Position numbers and translations under genes: made by a program. Below the pieces are notes generated by a model. It was not told the DNA's origin, searched no databases, and saw nothing but the letters and a program-made list of their open reading frames with translations. A DNA stretch of 64,000 nucleotides from Pseudomonas putida (lineage in GTDB: Bacteria; Pseudomonadota; Gammaproteobacteria; Pseudomonadales; Pseudomonadaceae), in assembly GCF_001636055.1 (NCBI RefSeq), contig NZ_CP011789.1:558001-622000 (forward strand), read 5' to 3'. Positions 9,830 through 19,038 of the stretch are shown one piece after another. Position 1 is the first letter of the stretch. The number at the start of each line of letters is the position of its first letter.

Positions 9830-10117
9830 TTACCATTCGAAGATTTTCCAGGACGGAATCAGCATGTCCGGCTGGTCGGATCGAATGAAATTGCCATCGG
9901 AGCCATCGGCGCGTACCAGGAAATAAGGCTTGCCGTTTTTCGGCGTGATCTTGATCGCATACAGGAAACCGTTCTGACGGTACTCCTGGATGGTTCTGTC
10001 GCCTTCCGTGCGAATGGTCACATCGGGATCTGCCGATGGGGCGTCGTCCGCCGCCAGCGTAACGACCGGCATGGTGGCCAGCAGGCTGAGCAGTAACAGG
10101 CGAATGGGTGTACGCAT
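9830..10117 (-). CDS. DUF2782 periplasmic small protein
   Basis: A 95-residue protein with a signal peptide ([22 protein letters not shown]) and a small beta-rich domain with the family motif [24 protein letters not shown]. It lies between polA and thrB, divergent from polA, the position it has in other Pseudomonas. Function unknown to me. Start supported by AAGGAC upstream. Confidence 0.85.
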   Translation of the reverse strand: MRTPIRLLLLSLLATMPVVTLAADDAPSADPDVTIRTEGDRTIQEYRQNGFLYAIKITPKNGKPYFLVRADGSDGNFIRSDQPDMLIPSWKIFEW

Positions 10118-10192
10118 GATAACCTAAGTCCTTTTGTCGTCACTGATCCGGCTATTCTAGCTCCGGACCCGTCGAAAAGGTTGATTCTCCTC

Positions 10193-12940
10193 ATGAGCCA
10201 AGCGCCTCTCGTCCTGGTGGACGGTTCGTCCTACCTCTACCGCGCCTTTCACGCCCTGCCGCCGCTGACCACCTCCAAAGGCATGCCCACCGGTGCGGTC
10301 AAGGGCGTGTTGAACATGCTCAAGAGCTTGCGCAAGCAGTACCCGGACAGCCTGTTCGCGGTGGTCTTCGACGCCAAGGGCGGCACTTTCCGCGACGCCA
10401 TGTTCGCCGAGTACAAGGCCAACCGCCCGAGCATGCCCGACGATCTGCGTGTGCAGGTCGAACCGTTGCACGCCAGCGTCAGGGCCCTGGGCTACCCGCT
10501 GCTGTGCGTCGAGGGTGTCGAGGCCGACGACGTGATCGGTACCCTGGCCCGCAGCAGTGCGGCAGCCGGGCGTCCGGTCATCATCTCGACCGGCGACAAG
10601 GACATGGCGCAACTGGTAGACGGCCACATCACCCTGGTCAACACCATGACCGGCACGGTGCTCGACGTGGCAGGCGTGCACGAGAAGTTCGGCGTGGGCC
10701 CTGAGCACATCATCGACTTCCTGGCCCTGATGGGTGACAAGGTCGACAACATTCCCGGTGTTCCGGGGGTCGGCGAGAAGACCGCAGTGGGCCTGTTGAC
10801 CGGTATCGGTGGCGGTCTGCGTGACCTGTACCAGAACCTCGACAAGGTTCCGGGCCTGGCCATTCGCGGCGCCAAGACCCTGCCGGCCAAGCTCGAGGAG
10901 CACCGCGACGCGGCGTTCCTGTCGTATGAGCTGGCGACCATCAAGGTCGATGTCGAGCTGGATGTCCAAGTCGATGCCCTGGTATGCGGCGAGCCGGACC
11001 GCGAAGCATTGCTGGCGCTGTATACCGAAATGGAGTTCAAGAGCTGGGTCGCCGAGGTACAGCGCGACGCCGCCCGGGAGGGTGACACCATTGCTCCGGT
11101 CGAGGAGCCTGCTGCCCAGGTCGAGGCGAAATACGAAACCATCCTCGACCAGGCGCGCTTCGATGTCTGGCTCGAGAAGCTGCGCCAGGCGCCGCTGTTC
11201 GCCTTCGACACCGAGACCACCGGCCTGGATGCCCAGCGTGCGGAGCTGGTCGGCCTGTCGTTCGCGGTCGAGCCCCATGAAGCGGCCTATGTGCCGCTGG
11301 CCCATGACTACGAAGGTGCTCCGACGCAGCTGGACCGCGACGCGGTGCTAACGGCGCTCAAGCCGCTGCTGGAAGACCCGGCCAAGGCCAAGGTCGGGCA
11401 GAACGCCAAGTACGACATCAATATCCTGGCCAACGCTTCGCTGCCGATCCAGATGCGCGGCGTGGCCTATGACACCATGCTCGAGTCCTATGTGCTCGAC
11501 TCCACTGCTACGCGCCACGACATGGACAGCCTTGCGCAGAAATACCTCGACCACAGCACCATTGCGTTCGAGGATATTGCTGGCAAGGGCGCCAAGCAGT
11601 TGACCTTCAACCAGATCCATCTGGACAAGGCTGGCCCGTACGCCGCCGAAGATGCCGACATCACCCTGCGCCTGCACCACGCACTGCAGGCACGCCTGGC
11701 GAAAACCCCCAGCGTGCAGCCGGTGCTGATGGATATCGAGATGCCGCTGGTGCCGGTGCTGGCCAGAATCGAGCGCCAGGGCGCGCTGGTCGACGCTGCG
11801 CTGCTCAAGGTGCAGAGCGGTGAGCTGGGCGTGAAGATGGCCGAGCTCGAACGTCGGGCGTTCGAGCTGGCGGGCGAGGAGTTCAATCTGGGCTCACCCA
11901 AGCAGCTGGGGGTGATCCTCTATGACAAGCTGGGCATGCCGGTATTGAGCAAGACCGCCAAGGGCCAGGCTTCCACGGCCGAAGCCGTGCTAGCAGACCT
12001 GGCCGCCGAAGGCTATCCGCTGCCAACGGTGCTGATGGAATACCGCTCGCTCAGCAAGCTCAAGAGTACCTACACCGACAAGCTGCCGGAGCAGATCAAC
12101 CCGCGTACCGGGCGTATCCACACCTCCTACCAGCAGGCGGTGGCCGCCACCGGGCGCTTGTCGTCCAGCGACCCGAACCTGCAGAACATTCCGGTACGCA
12201 CTCCCGAAGGCCGACGCATCCGCCAGGCCTTCGTCGCCAGCCCCGGCTACAAGCTGCTGGCCGCGGACTACTCGCAGATCGAGCTGCGCATCATGGCCCA
12301 CCTGGCCAAGGATGAAGGCCTGCTGCATGCCTTCCGCAATGACCTCGATGTGCACCGCGCAACGGCCGCGGAGGTATTCGGCGTGGCGCTGGAGGCCGTC
12401 ACCAATGACCAGCGCCGCAGCGCCAAGGCCATCAACTTCGGCTTGATCTACGGCATGAGCGCCTTCGGTCTGGCCAAGCAGATCGGCGTCGACCGCAAGC
12501 AGTCGCAGGACTACATCGACCGTTACTTTGCCCGCTATCCCGGCGTGCTGGCCTACATGGAGCGCACTCGCACCCAGGCCGCCGAGCAAGGCTTCGTCGA
12601 GACGCTGTTCGGGCGGCGCCTGTATCTGCCGGACATCAATGCGAAGAACCCGGCCCTGCGCAAAGGCGCCGAACGCACCGCGATCAACGCGCCGATGCAG
12701 GGCACCGCGGCCGATATCGTCAAGCGCGCCATGGTCGCGGTAGACAACTGGCTGAACGACAGTGGCCTGGATGCACGGGTGATCCTGCAGGTGCACGACG
12801 AACTGGTGCTGGAGGTGCGTGAAGACCTGGTCGAGCAGGTGAAGGCCGAAATTCGCCCCTACATGAGCAACGCCGCGCAGCTCGATGTGCCGCTGCTGGT
12901 CGAGGTCGGCGTTGGTTCGAATTGGGACGAAGCTCACTAA
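10193..12940 (+). CDS. polA: DNA polymerase I
   Basis: Three-domain repair and Okazaki-fragment polymerase, 915 residues from the ATG at 10193 ([13 protein letters not shown]); an ATG four codons earlier is less likely. The 5'-3' exonuclease comes first ([22 protein letters not shown]), then the 3'-5' proofreading domain with [11 protein letters not shown], then the polymerase domain with motif [10 protein letters not shown], motif [15 protein letters not shown] and motif C VHDELVL. All catalytic carboxylates are present. Followed by the ErsA locus. Confidence 0.98.
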   Translation: MSQAPLVLVDGSSYLYRAFHALPPLTTSKGMPTGAVKGVLNMLKSLRKQYPDSLFAVVFDAKGGTFRDAMFAEYKANRPSMPDDLRVQVEPLHASVRALGYPLLCVEGVEADDVIGTLARSSAAAGRPVIISTGDKDMAQLVDGHITLVNTMTGTVLDVAGVHEKFGVGPEHIIDFLALMGDKVDNIPGVPGVGEKTAVGLLTGIGGGLRDLYQNLDKVPGLAIRGAKTLPAKLEEHRDAAFLSYELATIKVDVELDVQVDALVCGEPDREALLALYTEMEFKSWVAEVQRDAAREGDTIAPVEEPAAQVEAKYETILDQARFDVWLEKLRQAPLFAFDTETTGLDAQRAELVGLSFAVEPHEAAYVPLAHDYEGAPTQLDRDAVLTALKPLLEDPAKAKVGQNAKYDINILANASLPIQMRGVAYDTMLESYVLDSTATRHDMDSLAQKYLDHSTIAFEDIAGKGAKQLTFNQIHLDKAGPYAAEDADITLRLHHALQARLAKTPSVQPVLMDIEMPLVPVLARIERQGALVDAALLKVQSGELGVKMAELERRAFELAGEEFNLGSPKQLGVILYDKLGMPVLSKTAKGQASTAEAVLADLAAEGYPLPTVLMEYRSLSKLKSTYTDKLPEQINPRTGRIHTSYQQAVAATGRLSSSDPNLQNIPVRTPEGRRIRQAFVASPGYKLLAADYSQIELRIMAHLAKDEGLLHAFRNDLDVHRATAAEVFGVALEAVTNDQRRSAKAINFGLIYGMSAFGLAKQIGVDRKQSQDYIDRYFARYPGVLAYMERTRTQAAEQGFVETLFGRRLYLPDINAKNPALRKGAERTAINAPMQGTAADIVKRAMVAVDNWLNDSGLDARVILQVHDELVLEVREDLVEQVKAEIRPYMSNAAQLDVPLLVEVGVGSNWDEAH

Positions 12941-13056
12941 ACGGCGTGGCGAAGAGGAGTAGGATCTGTGGCGTAGTGTCGCGGATCCGCAGGCTGGGCT
13001 CCTCGCCCCCGGTTCTGAAGTTTCATGAAACTATCGCAAATAGTTTTCAAGGCTTC

Positions 13057-13085
13057 GGAACTAAACCGGTGAACCGGAACTCAGA
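13057..13085 (+). promoter_or_regulatory. AlgU (sigma-22/sigma-E)-like promoter of ersA
   Basis: GGAACT at 13057-13062 and TCAGA at 13081-13085 fit the extracytoplasmic sigma factor AlgU pattern GAACTT-N16/17-TCTGA with two mismatches. The -10 ends about 7 bases before the inferred 5' end of ErsA. In P. aeruginosa ersA is AlgU-dependent, which supports the call. Confidence 0.55.
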
Positions 13086-13091
13086 GTAACT

Positions 13092-13221
13092 GAATGGCTG
13101 GTGAAGCCTTTCGATGCTCCTATGTTGTGTTAAGTGTTGGCAGATATCTGGACCCCGCCCTAGCGGTCCGGACTTGGACCCCGAACTTCCCCCTCCCCAT
13201 ATGAAGTCCGGGGTTTTTTTT
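13092..13221 (+). ncRNA. ersA: Small regulatory RNA ErsA (Spot 42-position sRNA)
   Basis: No protein is encoded between polA and engB, the locus where pseudomonads carry ErsA, an Hfq-binding sRNA of about 130 nt. From the start predicted by the AlgU-like promoter to the last U of the terminator is 130 bases. The 3' end has a strong intrinsic terminator (13179-13221). A C-rich single-stranded stretch, CTTCCCCCTCCCC, forms the terminator loop, like the C-rich seed of P. aeruginosa ErsA, which represses algC; algC is at 45.8 kb here. The 5' end is inferred. The preceding stretch 12941-13056 shows nothing else I can support. Confidence 0.75.
13179..13221 (+). terminator. Intrinsic terminator of ersA
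   Basis: Stem CCCCG plus ACTTC (13179-13189, one mismatch between) pairs with GAAGT and CGGGG (13203-13213), followed by eight T residues. Confidence 0.85.
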
Positions 13222-13299
13222 GCCCGGAATTTGCCTCATGGCTGCTGGAGAAGCCTGCGGCAGCGGATCAGCCCGCCGCCACAGCGTGCAGGTGGATCT

Positions 13300-13932
13300 T
13301 CAAGCCACCGGCTTGTCTTCCAGCTCCATCCAGTCCGCCAAGACCCGATAGGCCTCTTCCAGCCCCTGGCGCTTGGGTGCCGAAAACAGCTGGATGGACG
13401 CCGCGTCGCCCCAGCCCTTGCGAATTTCCGACTGCACCTTGAGCAGGGTGTTCTTGCCCGCGCCGTGAGTGAGCTTGTCGGCCTTGGTCAGCAGGATGTG
13501 CATGGGCATGCCGCTGGCCTTGGCCCAGTCGAGCATCATCTTGTCGAAGTCGGTCATCGGGTGGCGCACGTCCATCAGCAGGATCACGCCGCGCAGGCAT
13601 TCGCGCCCGCCCAGGTAGGCCTCCAGGTGTTTCTGCCAGTGCTGCTTGAGCGGAATCGGCACTTTCGCATAACCGTAACCTGGCAGGTCGACCAAACGCC
13701 GTTCATCGTCCAGACTGAAGAAATTCAACAGCTGGGTGCGCCCCGGGGTCTTGGAGGTACGCGCCAGGCTGGCATGGGTCAGGGTATTGAGGGCGCTGGA
13801 CTTACCGGCATTGGAGCGGCCGGCGAAAGCCACCTCGTAGCCCTGGTCTTCCGGGCATTGTTCGACCTTGGCAGCGCTGAGGGCGAATTTGGCTTTCTGG
13901 CAGAGGCCGAGGATGGGGTTCTTGACTTGCAT
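13300..13932 (-). CDS. engB: Ribosome-biogenesis GTPase EngB (YihA/YsxC)
   Basis: Essential GTPase acting in large-subunit assembly. The frame is open upstream to 14202, but the family begins at [14 protein letters not shown], so I start at 13932, giving 210 residues. G1 GRSNAGKSS (about residue 37), G2 TPGRTQ, G3 [11 protein letters not shown]4 TKADK and G5 FSAPK are all present. Convergent toward ersA and divergent from the cytochrome c5 gene. Confidence 0.95.
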   Translation of the reverse strand: MQVKNPILGLCQKAKFALSAAKVEQCPEDQGYEVAFAGRSNAGKSSALNTLTHASLARTSKTPGRTQLLNFFSLDDERRLVDLPGYGYAKVPIPLKQHWQKHLEAYLGGRECLRGVILLMDVRHPMTDFDKMMLDWAKASGMPMHILLTKADKLTHGAGKNTLLKVQSEIRKGWGDAASIQLFSAPKRQGLEEAYRVLADWMELEDKPVA

Positions 13933-14044
13933 GGGATATCCGATGTGGGTGTTGCCTGATCCAGGCCGCGTTTCCGTTTGGAGGGCGGAAGTATATAATG
14001 CCCCAGTTTTTGTGTGCTCATTCTCCCAGCGAAGGAGGACGAGC

Positions 14045-14416
14045 ATGGGGTGTCGATCACTAGCTCGCGCATCAGAACGCAGCGCGGCCCCCAACCCTGT
14101 CAGGTCGTTCCGCATGGCGAAATGGCTGCTGGCGGTCGGTATGTTCCAGCCGTTTTTCAGCGCACAGGCTACACAGGATCCCGAGGCGTTGTACAACCGC
14201 ACATGTGCGGCCTGTCACGCCGGTCAGCTGCCACAGGCCCCCAGGAAGGGCGATGCGGCGGCCTGGGAACCGAGGCTGGCGCGAGGTGTGGATGTACTGG
14301 TGGCGCATGTTACCCAGGGTTTCAAGGCTATGCCGCCGCGTGGATTGTGCATGGACTGCAGTGCCGAGGACTACCGATTGGTCATCCTTTGGATGAGTGG
14401 CAGTCCCGATACATAA
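14045..14416 (+). CDS. Cytochrome c5-family monohaem protein
   Basis: Small periplasmic c-type cytochrome of 123 residues. The start at 14045 is chosen for the strong GGAGGA 6-11 bases upstream; it gives an unusually long positively charged N-region before the hydrophobic signal [19 protein letters not shown] (an alternative ATG at 14114 begins there). Haem motif CAACH is near residue 56, and the likely axial Met is in KAMPPRG, followed by a CMDC pair seen in cytochromes c5. It directly precedes cytochrome c4, suggesting joint electron transfer to terminal oxidases. Confidence 0.88.
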   Translation: MGCRSLARASERSAAPNPVRSFRMAKWLLAVGMFQPFFSAQATQDPEALYNRTCAACHAGQLPQAPRKGDAAAWEPRLARGVDVLVAHVTQGFKAMPPRGLCMDCSAEDYRLVILWMSGSPDT

Positions 14417-14447
14417 CATTTCACCCTTAGCCGTGTTGGATTAGCTG

Positions 14448-15065
14448 ATGAACAAACTATTCGTGAGTCTGCTGTTGACCATGGGTGTCGCAGGTGCGGC
14501 CACTGCTGCCGACCCCATCAAAGGCGATGCCGCTGCCGGCCAGGCGAAGACTGCGGTCTGTGGTGCCTGCCATAACCCTGACGGCAACAGCCTGGCGCCG
14601 AACTTCCCGAAACTGGCCGGCCAGGGCCAGCGCTACCTTGAGAAGCAATTGCACGACATCAAGTCGGGCAAGCGCACGGTGCTGGAAATGACCGGCATGC
14701 TGGCCGCCTTCAATGACCAGGACCTGGCCGATATCGCCGCTTACTTCGCCAGCCAGAAAGGCAGTGTCGGCGCGGCAGATCCCAAGCTGGTCGAGCGTGG
14801 ACGTGCGCTGTTCAACGGCGGTGACCTGGAGAAAGGCATGCCCGCCTGCACCGGTTGCCACTCCCCTAACGGCGCAGGCATCGCCCTTGCCGGCTTCCCT
14901 CACCTGAGCGGCCAGCACTCGCAGTATGTCAGCAAGCAGCTCACCGACTTCCGTGAAGGTAATCGCACCAACGATGGCGATGCCATGACCATGCGCACCA
15001 TCGCCGGCAAGCTGAGCAACAAGGATATCGATGCGTTGGCCAGCTATATCCAGGGGCTGCATTGA
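14448..15065 (+). CDS. cc4: Dihaem cytochrome c4
   Basis: Periplasmic or membrane-associated dihaem electron carrier, 205 residues, with signal peptide MNKLFVSLLLTMGVAGAATA. Haem-binding motifs CGACH (about residue 38) and CTGCH (about residue 137) mark two homologous halves; axial Met candidates are in VLEMTGM and MTMRTIAG. In pseudomonads cytochrome c4 passes electrons to cbb3-type oxidases. It lies 31 bases after the c5-like gene and ends in an intrinsic terminator. Confidence 0.95.
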   Translation: MNKLFVSLLLTMGVAGAATAADPIKGDAAAGQAKTAVCGACHNPDGNSLAPNFPKLAGQGQRYLEKQLHDIKSGKRTVLEMTGMLAAFNDQDLADIAAYFASQKGSVGAADPKLVERGRALFNGGDLEKGMPACTGCHSPNGAGIALAGFPHLSGQHSQYVSKQLTDFREGNRTNDGDAMTMRTIAGKLSNKDIDALASYIQGLH

Positions 15066-15107
15066 GACGAGCGTTAACACTCGGTTAATGCAACATCGCT
15101 AAACATG

Positions 15108-15134
15108 AAAAGGGTGGCGTAGGCCGCCCTTTTT
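15108..15134 (+). terminator. Intrinsic terminator after cytochrome c4
   Basis: AAAAGGGTGGC pairs with GCCGCCCTTTT (one G-U pair) around a four-base loop, followed by further T residues. Confidence 0.85.
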
Positions 15135-15231
15135 TATGGTCCCAGCCGTTACACTACAGAACTCGAGCCCTTCATGGCCTGTCACAGCATAGGTCGTGTC
15201 GAGGCGACCATTGATTGCTCAGGAGTAAAGC

Positions 15232-15864
15232 ATGCGTAAACTGATTCTCAGCGCTGCGCTGGTCGCCGCCAGCGTATTCGGTATGGCCGCGGTGCAGGCC
15301 GCCGAGCCTGTGGCGGGCAAGGAATATATCGAGCTGAGCAACCCGGTCCCGGTCTCGCAGCCAGGCAAGATCGAAGTCGTCGAGCTGTTCTGGTACGGCT
15401 GCCCGCACTGCTACCACTTCGAACCCACCATCAATCCCTGGATCGACAAGCTGCCGGCCGACGTCAATTTCAAGCGCGTCCCGGCCATGTTCGGCGGCCC
15501 TTGGGATGCCCACGGCCAGATGTTCCTCACCCTCGAAGCCATGGGCGTCGAGCACAAGGTTCACGCCGCGGTCTTCGACGCCATCCAGAACCAGCGCAAG
15601 CGCCTGACCGACCCGCAGGACATGGCCGACTTCCTCGCCACCCAAGGCGTGGACAAGGACAAGTTCCTCGCTACCTTCAACTCGTTCGCCATCAAGGGCC
15701 AGGTCAACCAGGCCAAGGAACTGGCGAAGAAGTACGAAATCACCGGCGTACCGAGCATGGTGGTCAACGGCAAGTACCGCTTCGACCTGGGTACCGCTGG
15801 CGGGCCGGAAGGCGTCCTGAACGTTGCCGACCAACTGATCGCCAAGGAGCGTGCCGCTAAGTAA
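15232..15864 (+). CDS. dsbA: Thiol:disulfide interchange protein DsbA
   Basis: Periplasmic oxidase that introduces disulfide bonds. Signal peptide MRKLILSAALVAASVFGMAAVQA, then a thioredoxin fold with the active site CPHC in WYGCPHCYHF (about residue 55) and the cis-proline loop in GVPSM. The 210-residue length is normal. Preceded by AGGAGT. It probably serves envelope proteins with cysteine pairs such as the Ivy-type inhibitor encoded at 26.3 kb. Confidence 0.96.
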   Translation: MRKLILSAALVAASVFGMAAVQAAEPVAGKEYIELSNPVPVSQPGKIEVVELFWYGCPHCYHFEPTINPWIDKLPADVNFKRVPAMFGGPWDAHGQMFLTLEAMGVEHKVHAAVFDAIQNQRKRLTDPQDMADFLATQGVDKDKFLATFNSFAIKGQVNQAKELAKKYEITGVPSMVVNGKYRFDLGTAGGPEGVLNVADQLIAKERAAK

Positions 15865-15875
15865 GCGGCGCAGCC

Positions 15876-16730
15876 ATGGCCCGCTTGCGTACCACGCGAA
15901 GTGTTGGCCTGCATCAGCCGCGGGTCAACGAACATCATCTGCAGGCCCCAGGCCTGCCGGAGGATGGTCGCCTGCGGCTGCTCAGCTTCAATATCCAGGT
16001 CGGTATCAGCACCGAGCGCTACCGCCACTACCTGACCCGCAGCTGGCAGCACCTGCTGCCGCATACCGGGCGGGCCGGCAACCTGCAGAAGATCGGCGAC
16101 CTGCTCGCTGATTTCGACCTGGTTGCCCTGCAGGAAGCCGACGGCGGCAGCCTGCGTTCGGGCTATGTCAACCAGGTCGAGCACTTGGCCCAGCTCGGTG
16201 CCTTCCCCTACTGGTATCAGCAGCTCAACCGCAATCTCGGGCGTTTCGCCCAGCACAGCAACGGCGTGCTCAGCCGGCTCAAGCCCCAGCACCTTGAAGA
16301 CCACCCCCTTCCCGGTCCGGCCGGTCGTGGGGCGATCCTGGTGCGTTTCGGCGAAGGCGAGGACGCGCTGATCGTGGTGATGATGCACCTGGCGCTCGGC
16401 GCCAAGACCCGTGCCCTGCAACTGGGGTATATCCGTGAGCTGATCGGCGGCTACCGCCATCAGATCCTCATGGGCGACATGAACACCCACGCCAACGACC
16501 TGCTCGAGCGCTCGCCCTTGCGCGACCTCGGACTGATCGCCCCACAGGTTGAGGCGACCTTCCCCAGCTGGCGCCCGCAACGCTGCCTTGATCACATCCT
16601 GCTCAGCCCGAGCCTGACGCTTGAACGAGTCGAGGTGCTGTCGCAGCCGATTTCCGACCACCTGCCTGTGGCGGTCGAGATCCGATTGCCGGATGCCTTG
16701 ACTGTGGATACCCTGCCGGTCGTGCGCTGA
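15876..16730 (+). CDS. Endonuclease/exonuclease/phosphatase (EEP) family protein
   Basis: A 284-residue metal-dependent phosphoesterase-fold protein. The family's catalytic positions are kept: LSFNIQ, ALQEAD (metal Glu), GDMNTH (Asp/Asn), LDHIL and SDHLP (His). No signal peptide. It starts 11 bases after the dsbA stop and is probably cotranscribed. Substrate unknown; DNA, RNA, sphingolipid or phosphoinositide hydrolysis are all possible in the superfamily. Contrast with Crc at 41.2 kb, the same fold with catalytic residues lost. Confidence 0.85.
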   Translation: MARLRTTRSVGLHQPRVNEHHLQAPGLPEDGRLRLLSFNIQVGISTERYRHYLTRSWQHLLPHTGRAGNLQKIGDLLADFDLVALQEADGGSLRSGYVNQVEHLAQLGAFPYWYQQLNRNLGRFAQHSNGVLSRLKPQHLEDHPLPGPAGRGAILVRFGEGEDALIVVMMHLALGAKTRALQLGYIRELIGGYRHQILMGDMNTHANDLLERSPLRDLGLIAPQVEATFPSWRPQRCLDHILLSPSLTLERVEVLSQPISDHLPVAVEIRLPDALTVDTLPVVR

Positions 16731-16809
16731 CACACTCAAGAGTTCGCGCTTCGCGCCGAAATCCAGTATTCACATACCCTCTGATGCTATTACCGTTGCG
16801 GATCCAGGC

Positions 16810-18897
16810 ATGACCGACGAAGCCGAGCGCTGGAAAGAAAAATATCTAAAAAGCATCGAACGGCAGGAAAAGCTCGAGCGTCGCTGGGAAGCTCGCCTCG
16901 ACCTGCTGCGCCGTGGCCTGGTCCGCAGCACGCTGGCCGCCGAGGGTAGTGACAAGGTCGTCGACCAGTGCATGAAGGAGATGCGCGAGGTCATCCGCAG
17001 TGACAGCATGGACGCGGGGCTCGCCGGGCTTATCCCACGACTGGAAAAGGCCGTGCTCGAGTCGGAGCAGCGTCGCGAAACGCGGATGAACCAGGTCAGC
17101 GATGCGCTGACCTCGCTGGTTTCCCAGTTGCAGGGGCTTGAGCTGCCCGGCGACGTTTCCCGTCCGCTCAAGAAGTTGGCCAAGAAGCTCGACGGCGGTG
17201 TCAGCCAGTCGCGTGAGTTGCCGCCGCTGCTTGGCGAGCTCAGCGGTCTGCAGGGGCGCGCGCTGTCGTCGCTGCGCAAGGCGACCGAAGAGGCCCGGCC
17301 AGGCTTCCTGCAACGCTTGTTTGGCGGTCGCGAAGAGGGTGCTCAGGCCGAAGCGCCGGAGCCGGAGCACGAACCGGCACCCTCGCGCGCAACGTCACAG
17401 AGCCAGACCGTCGAGCCAACGGGCGAACCGTTGCCTGTGCGCGAACCTGAGCCACGATCCCCAGCCCCAGCCCCAGCCCCAGCCCCAGCCCCAGCCCCAG
17501 CCCCAGCCCCAGCCTCGAGCCCAGCCTCTGCGGCACACAGCACGATCGATGCTGATGAACTGGAGCCTCTGCCTGCGGCGCCCCGCTCTGTCGAGCCCGC
17601 CCCCGAGGCCCCGGCGCCGGTTGCGCAATTGGCCGGTGCTGCCGAGACGGTGGAGCCAGTTGACGACGCCCGCGAGCCGGCGAGCATTGTCGAACCCGAG
17701 CCAGTCGCTCCTCCCGCCGAGTCCGAGCCTGTCGAGCCGGAGACCGCCGCCGACAGCACGCCAGCGGACGAAGCCCCCGCCACCGAGTCCCCGGAAGAAC
17801 AACCAGTCGGTGAAGACGGCCCTTACGCCCTGCCTGATGCCGTCGAGCCGCCCTACAGCCAGGTTGCCGCGCACATCGAAGAAACCCTGATCGGCCTGCT
17901 CGACGACCTGAGCCTGCCGGAGCGCCACAAGGCCCAGGCCCTGGAAATGCGCGAGCGGGTGGCGCGCGGGCTGAACTGGTACGAGCTGATCCCGGTACTG
18001 GACGACCTGGCGGTGTTGATGCTGGCAATCAACGACAGCGGCCAGCATGAGTTCGAAGCCTACCTGCAGCAGATCAACGAGCGCCTGGAGACCTTCCACA
18101 GCCACCTGCAGGAGGCCAGCGAGGGCCACGCCGACAACAGCACTGCCGCTCGCGAGTTGGACAGTCAGCTGCGTGAACAGGTCGATGGCCTGCAAACCAG
18201 CGTCCAGGGCGCAGTGGACATCGACAGCCTCAAGCACCTGCTGGACCACCGGCTCGAGGGCCTGCTGGTCACCATGGATGACCACCAGCACGAACGCGAT
18301 CGCCGTGAGCAGGAACTGGCCGGACGCCTGCAAGGCCTGGCCGAGCGAGTGGCGAGCATGGAGCAGGAGGCGCTTGGCTACCGTGAGCACTTGGAAGAGC
18401 AGCGGCAGAAAGCACTGGTCGATCCGCTGACCGGGCTGCCCAATCGCGCCGCCTGGAGCGAGCGGGTCGAGCGCGAGCTTGCCGACTGGGAGGAGAATGG
18501 CGGCCACCTGGCCATGGCCATCCTCGACCTCGATCATTTCAAACGCATCAACGACGGCTATGGCCACCTGGCTGGCGACAAGGTGCTGAAGATCGTTGCC
18601 GACCAGTTGCGCAAGCGCTTGCGCGGGCGCGACTTCATCGCCCGCTTTGGTGGCGAGGAGTTCGTCCTGCTGCTCCCCCAGACATCTCCCCCCACAGCGC
18701 TGCAGGTTGCCGAAGCGCTGCGTGCGGCGATCGAGGCCTGCCCGTTTCACTTCAAGGGCGAGCGCGTGGTGATCACCACGTCCATCGGCGTCAGCGCCTT
18801 CCGCTCCGGCGAGCGTGGCGACCAGGTGCTCAAGCGTGCGGACGAAGCGCTGTACCGCGCCAAGGACCAGGGGCGCAATCGCGTCGAGCAAGGGTAG
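16810..18897 (+). CDS. GGDEF diguanylate cyclase with long N-terminal helical and Ala-Pro regions
   Basis: Makes cyclic di-GMP. The 695-residue protein has a charged helical N-terminus (1-170), a low-complexity Pro/Ala/Glu-rich linker (about 175-345), a second helical and coiled-coil region (350-530) and a C-terminal GGDEF domain (from DPLTGLPNR, about 537). The catalytic motif is FGGEEF and the inhibitory I-site RGRD lies at the expected spacing before it, so activity and product inhibition are both likely. There is no membrane segment, so it is cytoplasmic. The linker contains nine in-phase copies of a hexanucleotide. PA5487 (DgcH)-like by position. Confidence 0.93.
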   Translation: MTDEAERWKEKYLKSIERQEKLERRWEARLDLLRRGLVRSTLAAEGSDKVVDQCMKEMREVIRSDSMDAGLAGLIPRLEKAVLESEQRRETRMNQVSDALTSLVSQLQGLELPGDVSRPLKKLAKKLDGGVSQSRELPPLLGELSGLQGRALSSLRKATEEARPGFLQRLFGGREEGAQAEAPEPEHEPAPSRATSQSQTVEPTGEPLPVREPEPRSPAPAPAPAPAPAPAPAPASSPASAAHSTIDADELEPLPAAPRSVEPAPEAPAPVAQLAGAAETVEPVDDAREPASIVEPEPVAPPAESEPVEPETAADSTPADEAPATESPEEQPVGEDGPYALPDAVEPPYSQVAAHIEETLIGLLDDLSLPERHKAQALEMRERVARGLNWYELIPVLDDLAVLMLAINDSGQHEFEAYLQQINERLETFHSHLQEASEGHADNSTAARELDSQLREQVDGLQTSVQGAVDIDSLKHLLDHRLEGLLVTMDDHQHERDRREQELAGRLQGLAERVASMEQEALGYREHLEEQRQKALVDPLTGLPNRAAWSERVERELADWEENGGHLAMAILDLDHFKRINDGYGHLAGDKVLKIVADQLRKRLRGRDFIARFGGEEFVLLLPQTSPPTALQVAEALRAAIEACPFHFKGERVVITTSIGVSAFRSGERGDQVLKRADEALYRAKDQGRNRVEQG
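17461..17514 (+). repeat. Coding hexanucleotide microsatellite, nine copies of CCAGCC
   Basis: Nine perfect tandem CCAGCC units encode alternating Pro and Ala within the linker of the diguanylate cyclase (residues about 218-235). A tenth imperfect unit follows. Because the unit is six bases, copy-number change would alter linker length without shifting the frame. Confidence 0.95.
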
Positions 18898-19038
18898 CAA
18901 GTACCGCTACGCCAGCCCTGTTGCTTTCGACACGGGTCGTGCGCTCAGTCCGCTGAGCGGGCATCGTTGGGAATGGGTAATCGGCGATAGCACGTTATAC
19001 TGTAGCGCTTATACCGACACATGACGTGCCTCCATCCG

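Noticed and set aside
13932..14202. N-terminal extension of EngB by about 90 residues
   Set aside because: The extension runs through the divergent promoter and start of the cytochrome gene and has no likeness to the family, which starts at MQVKNPIL.
14046..14430. Second reading frame overlapping the cytochrome c5 gene
   Set aside because: It lacks a haem motif in frame and coding signals; the CAACH frame with the strong ribosome site is the real gene.
17461..17514. Tandem repeat that might suggest a CRISPR array
   Set aside because: The unit is six bases with no spacers and lies in frame in a coding region.
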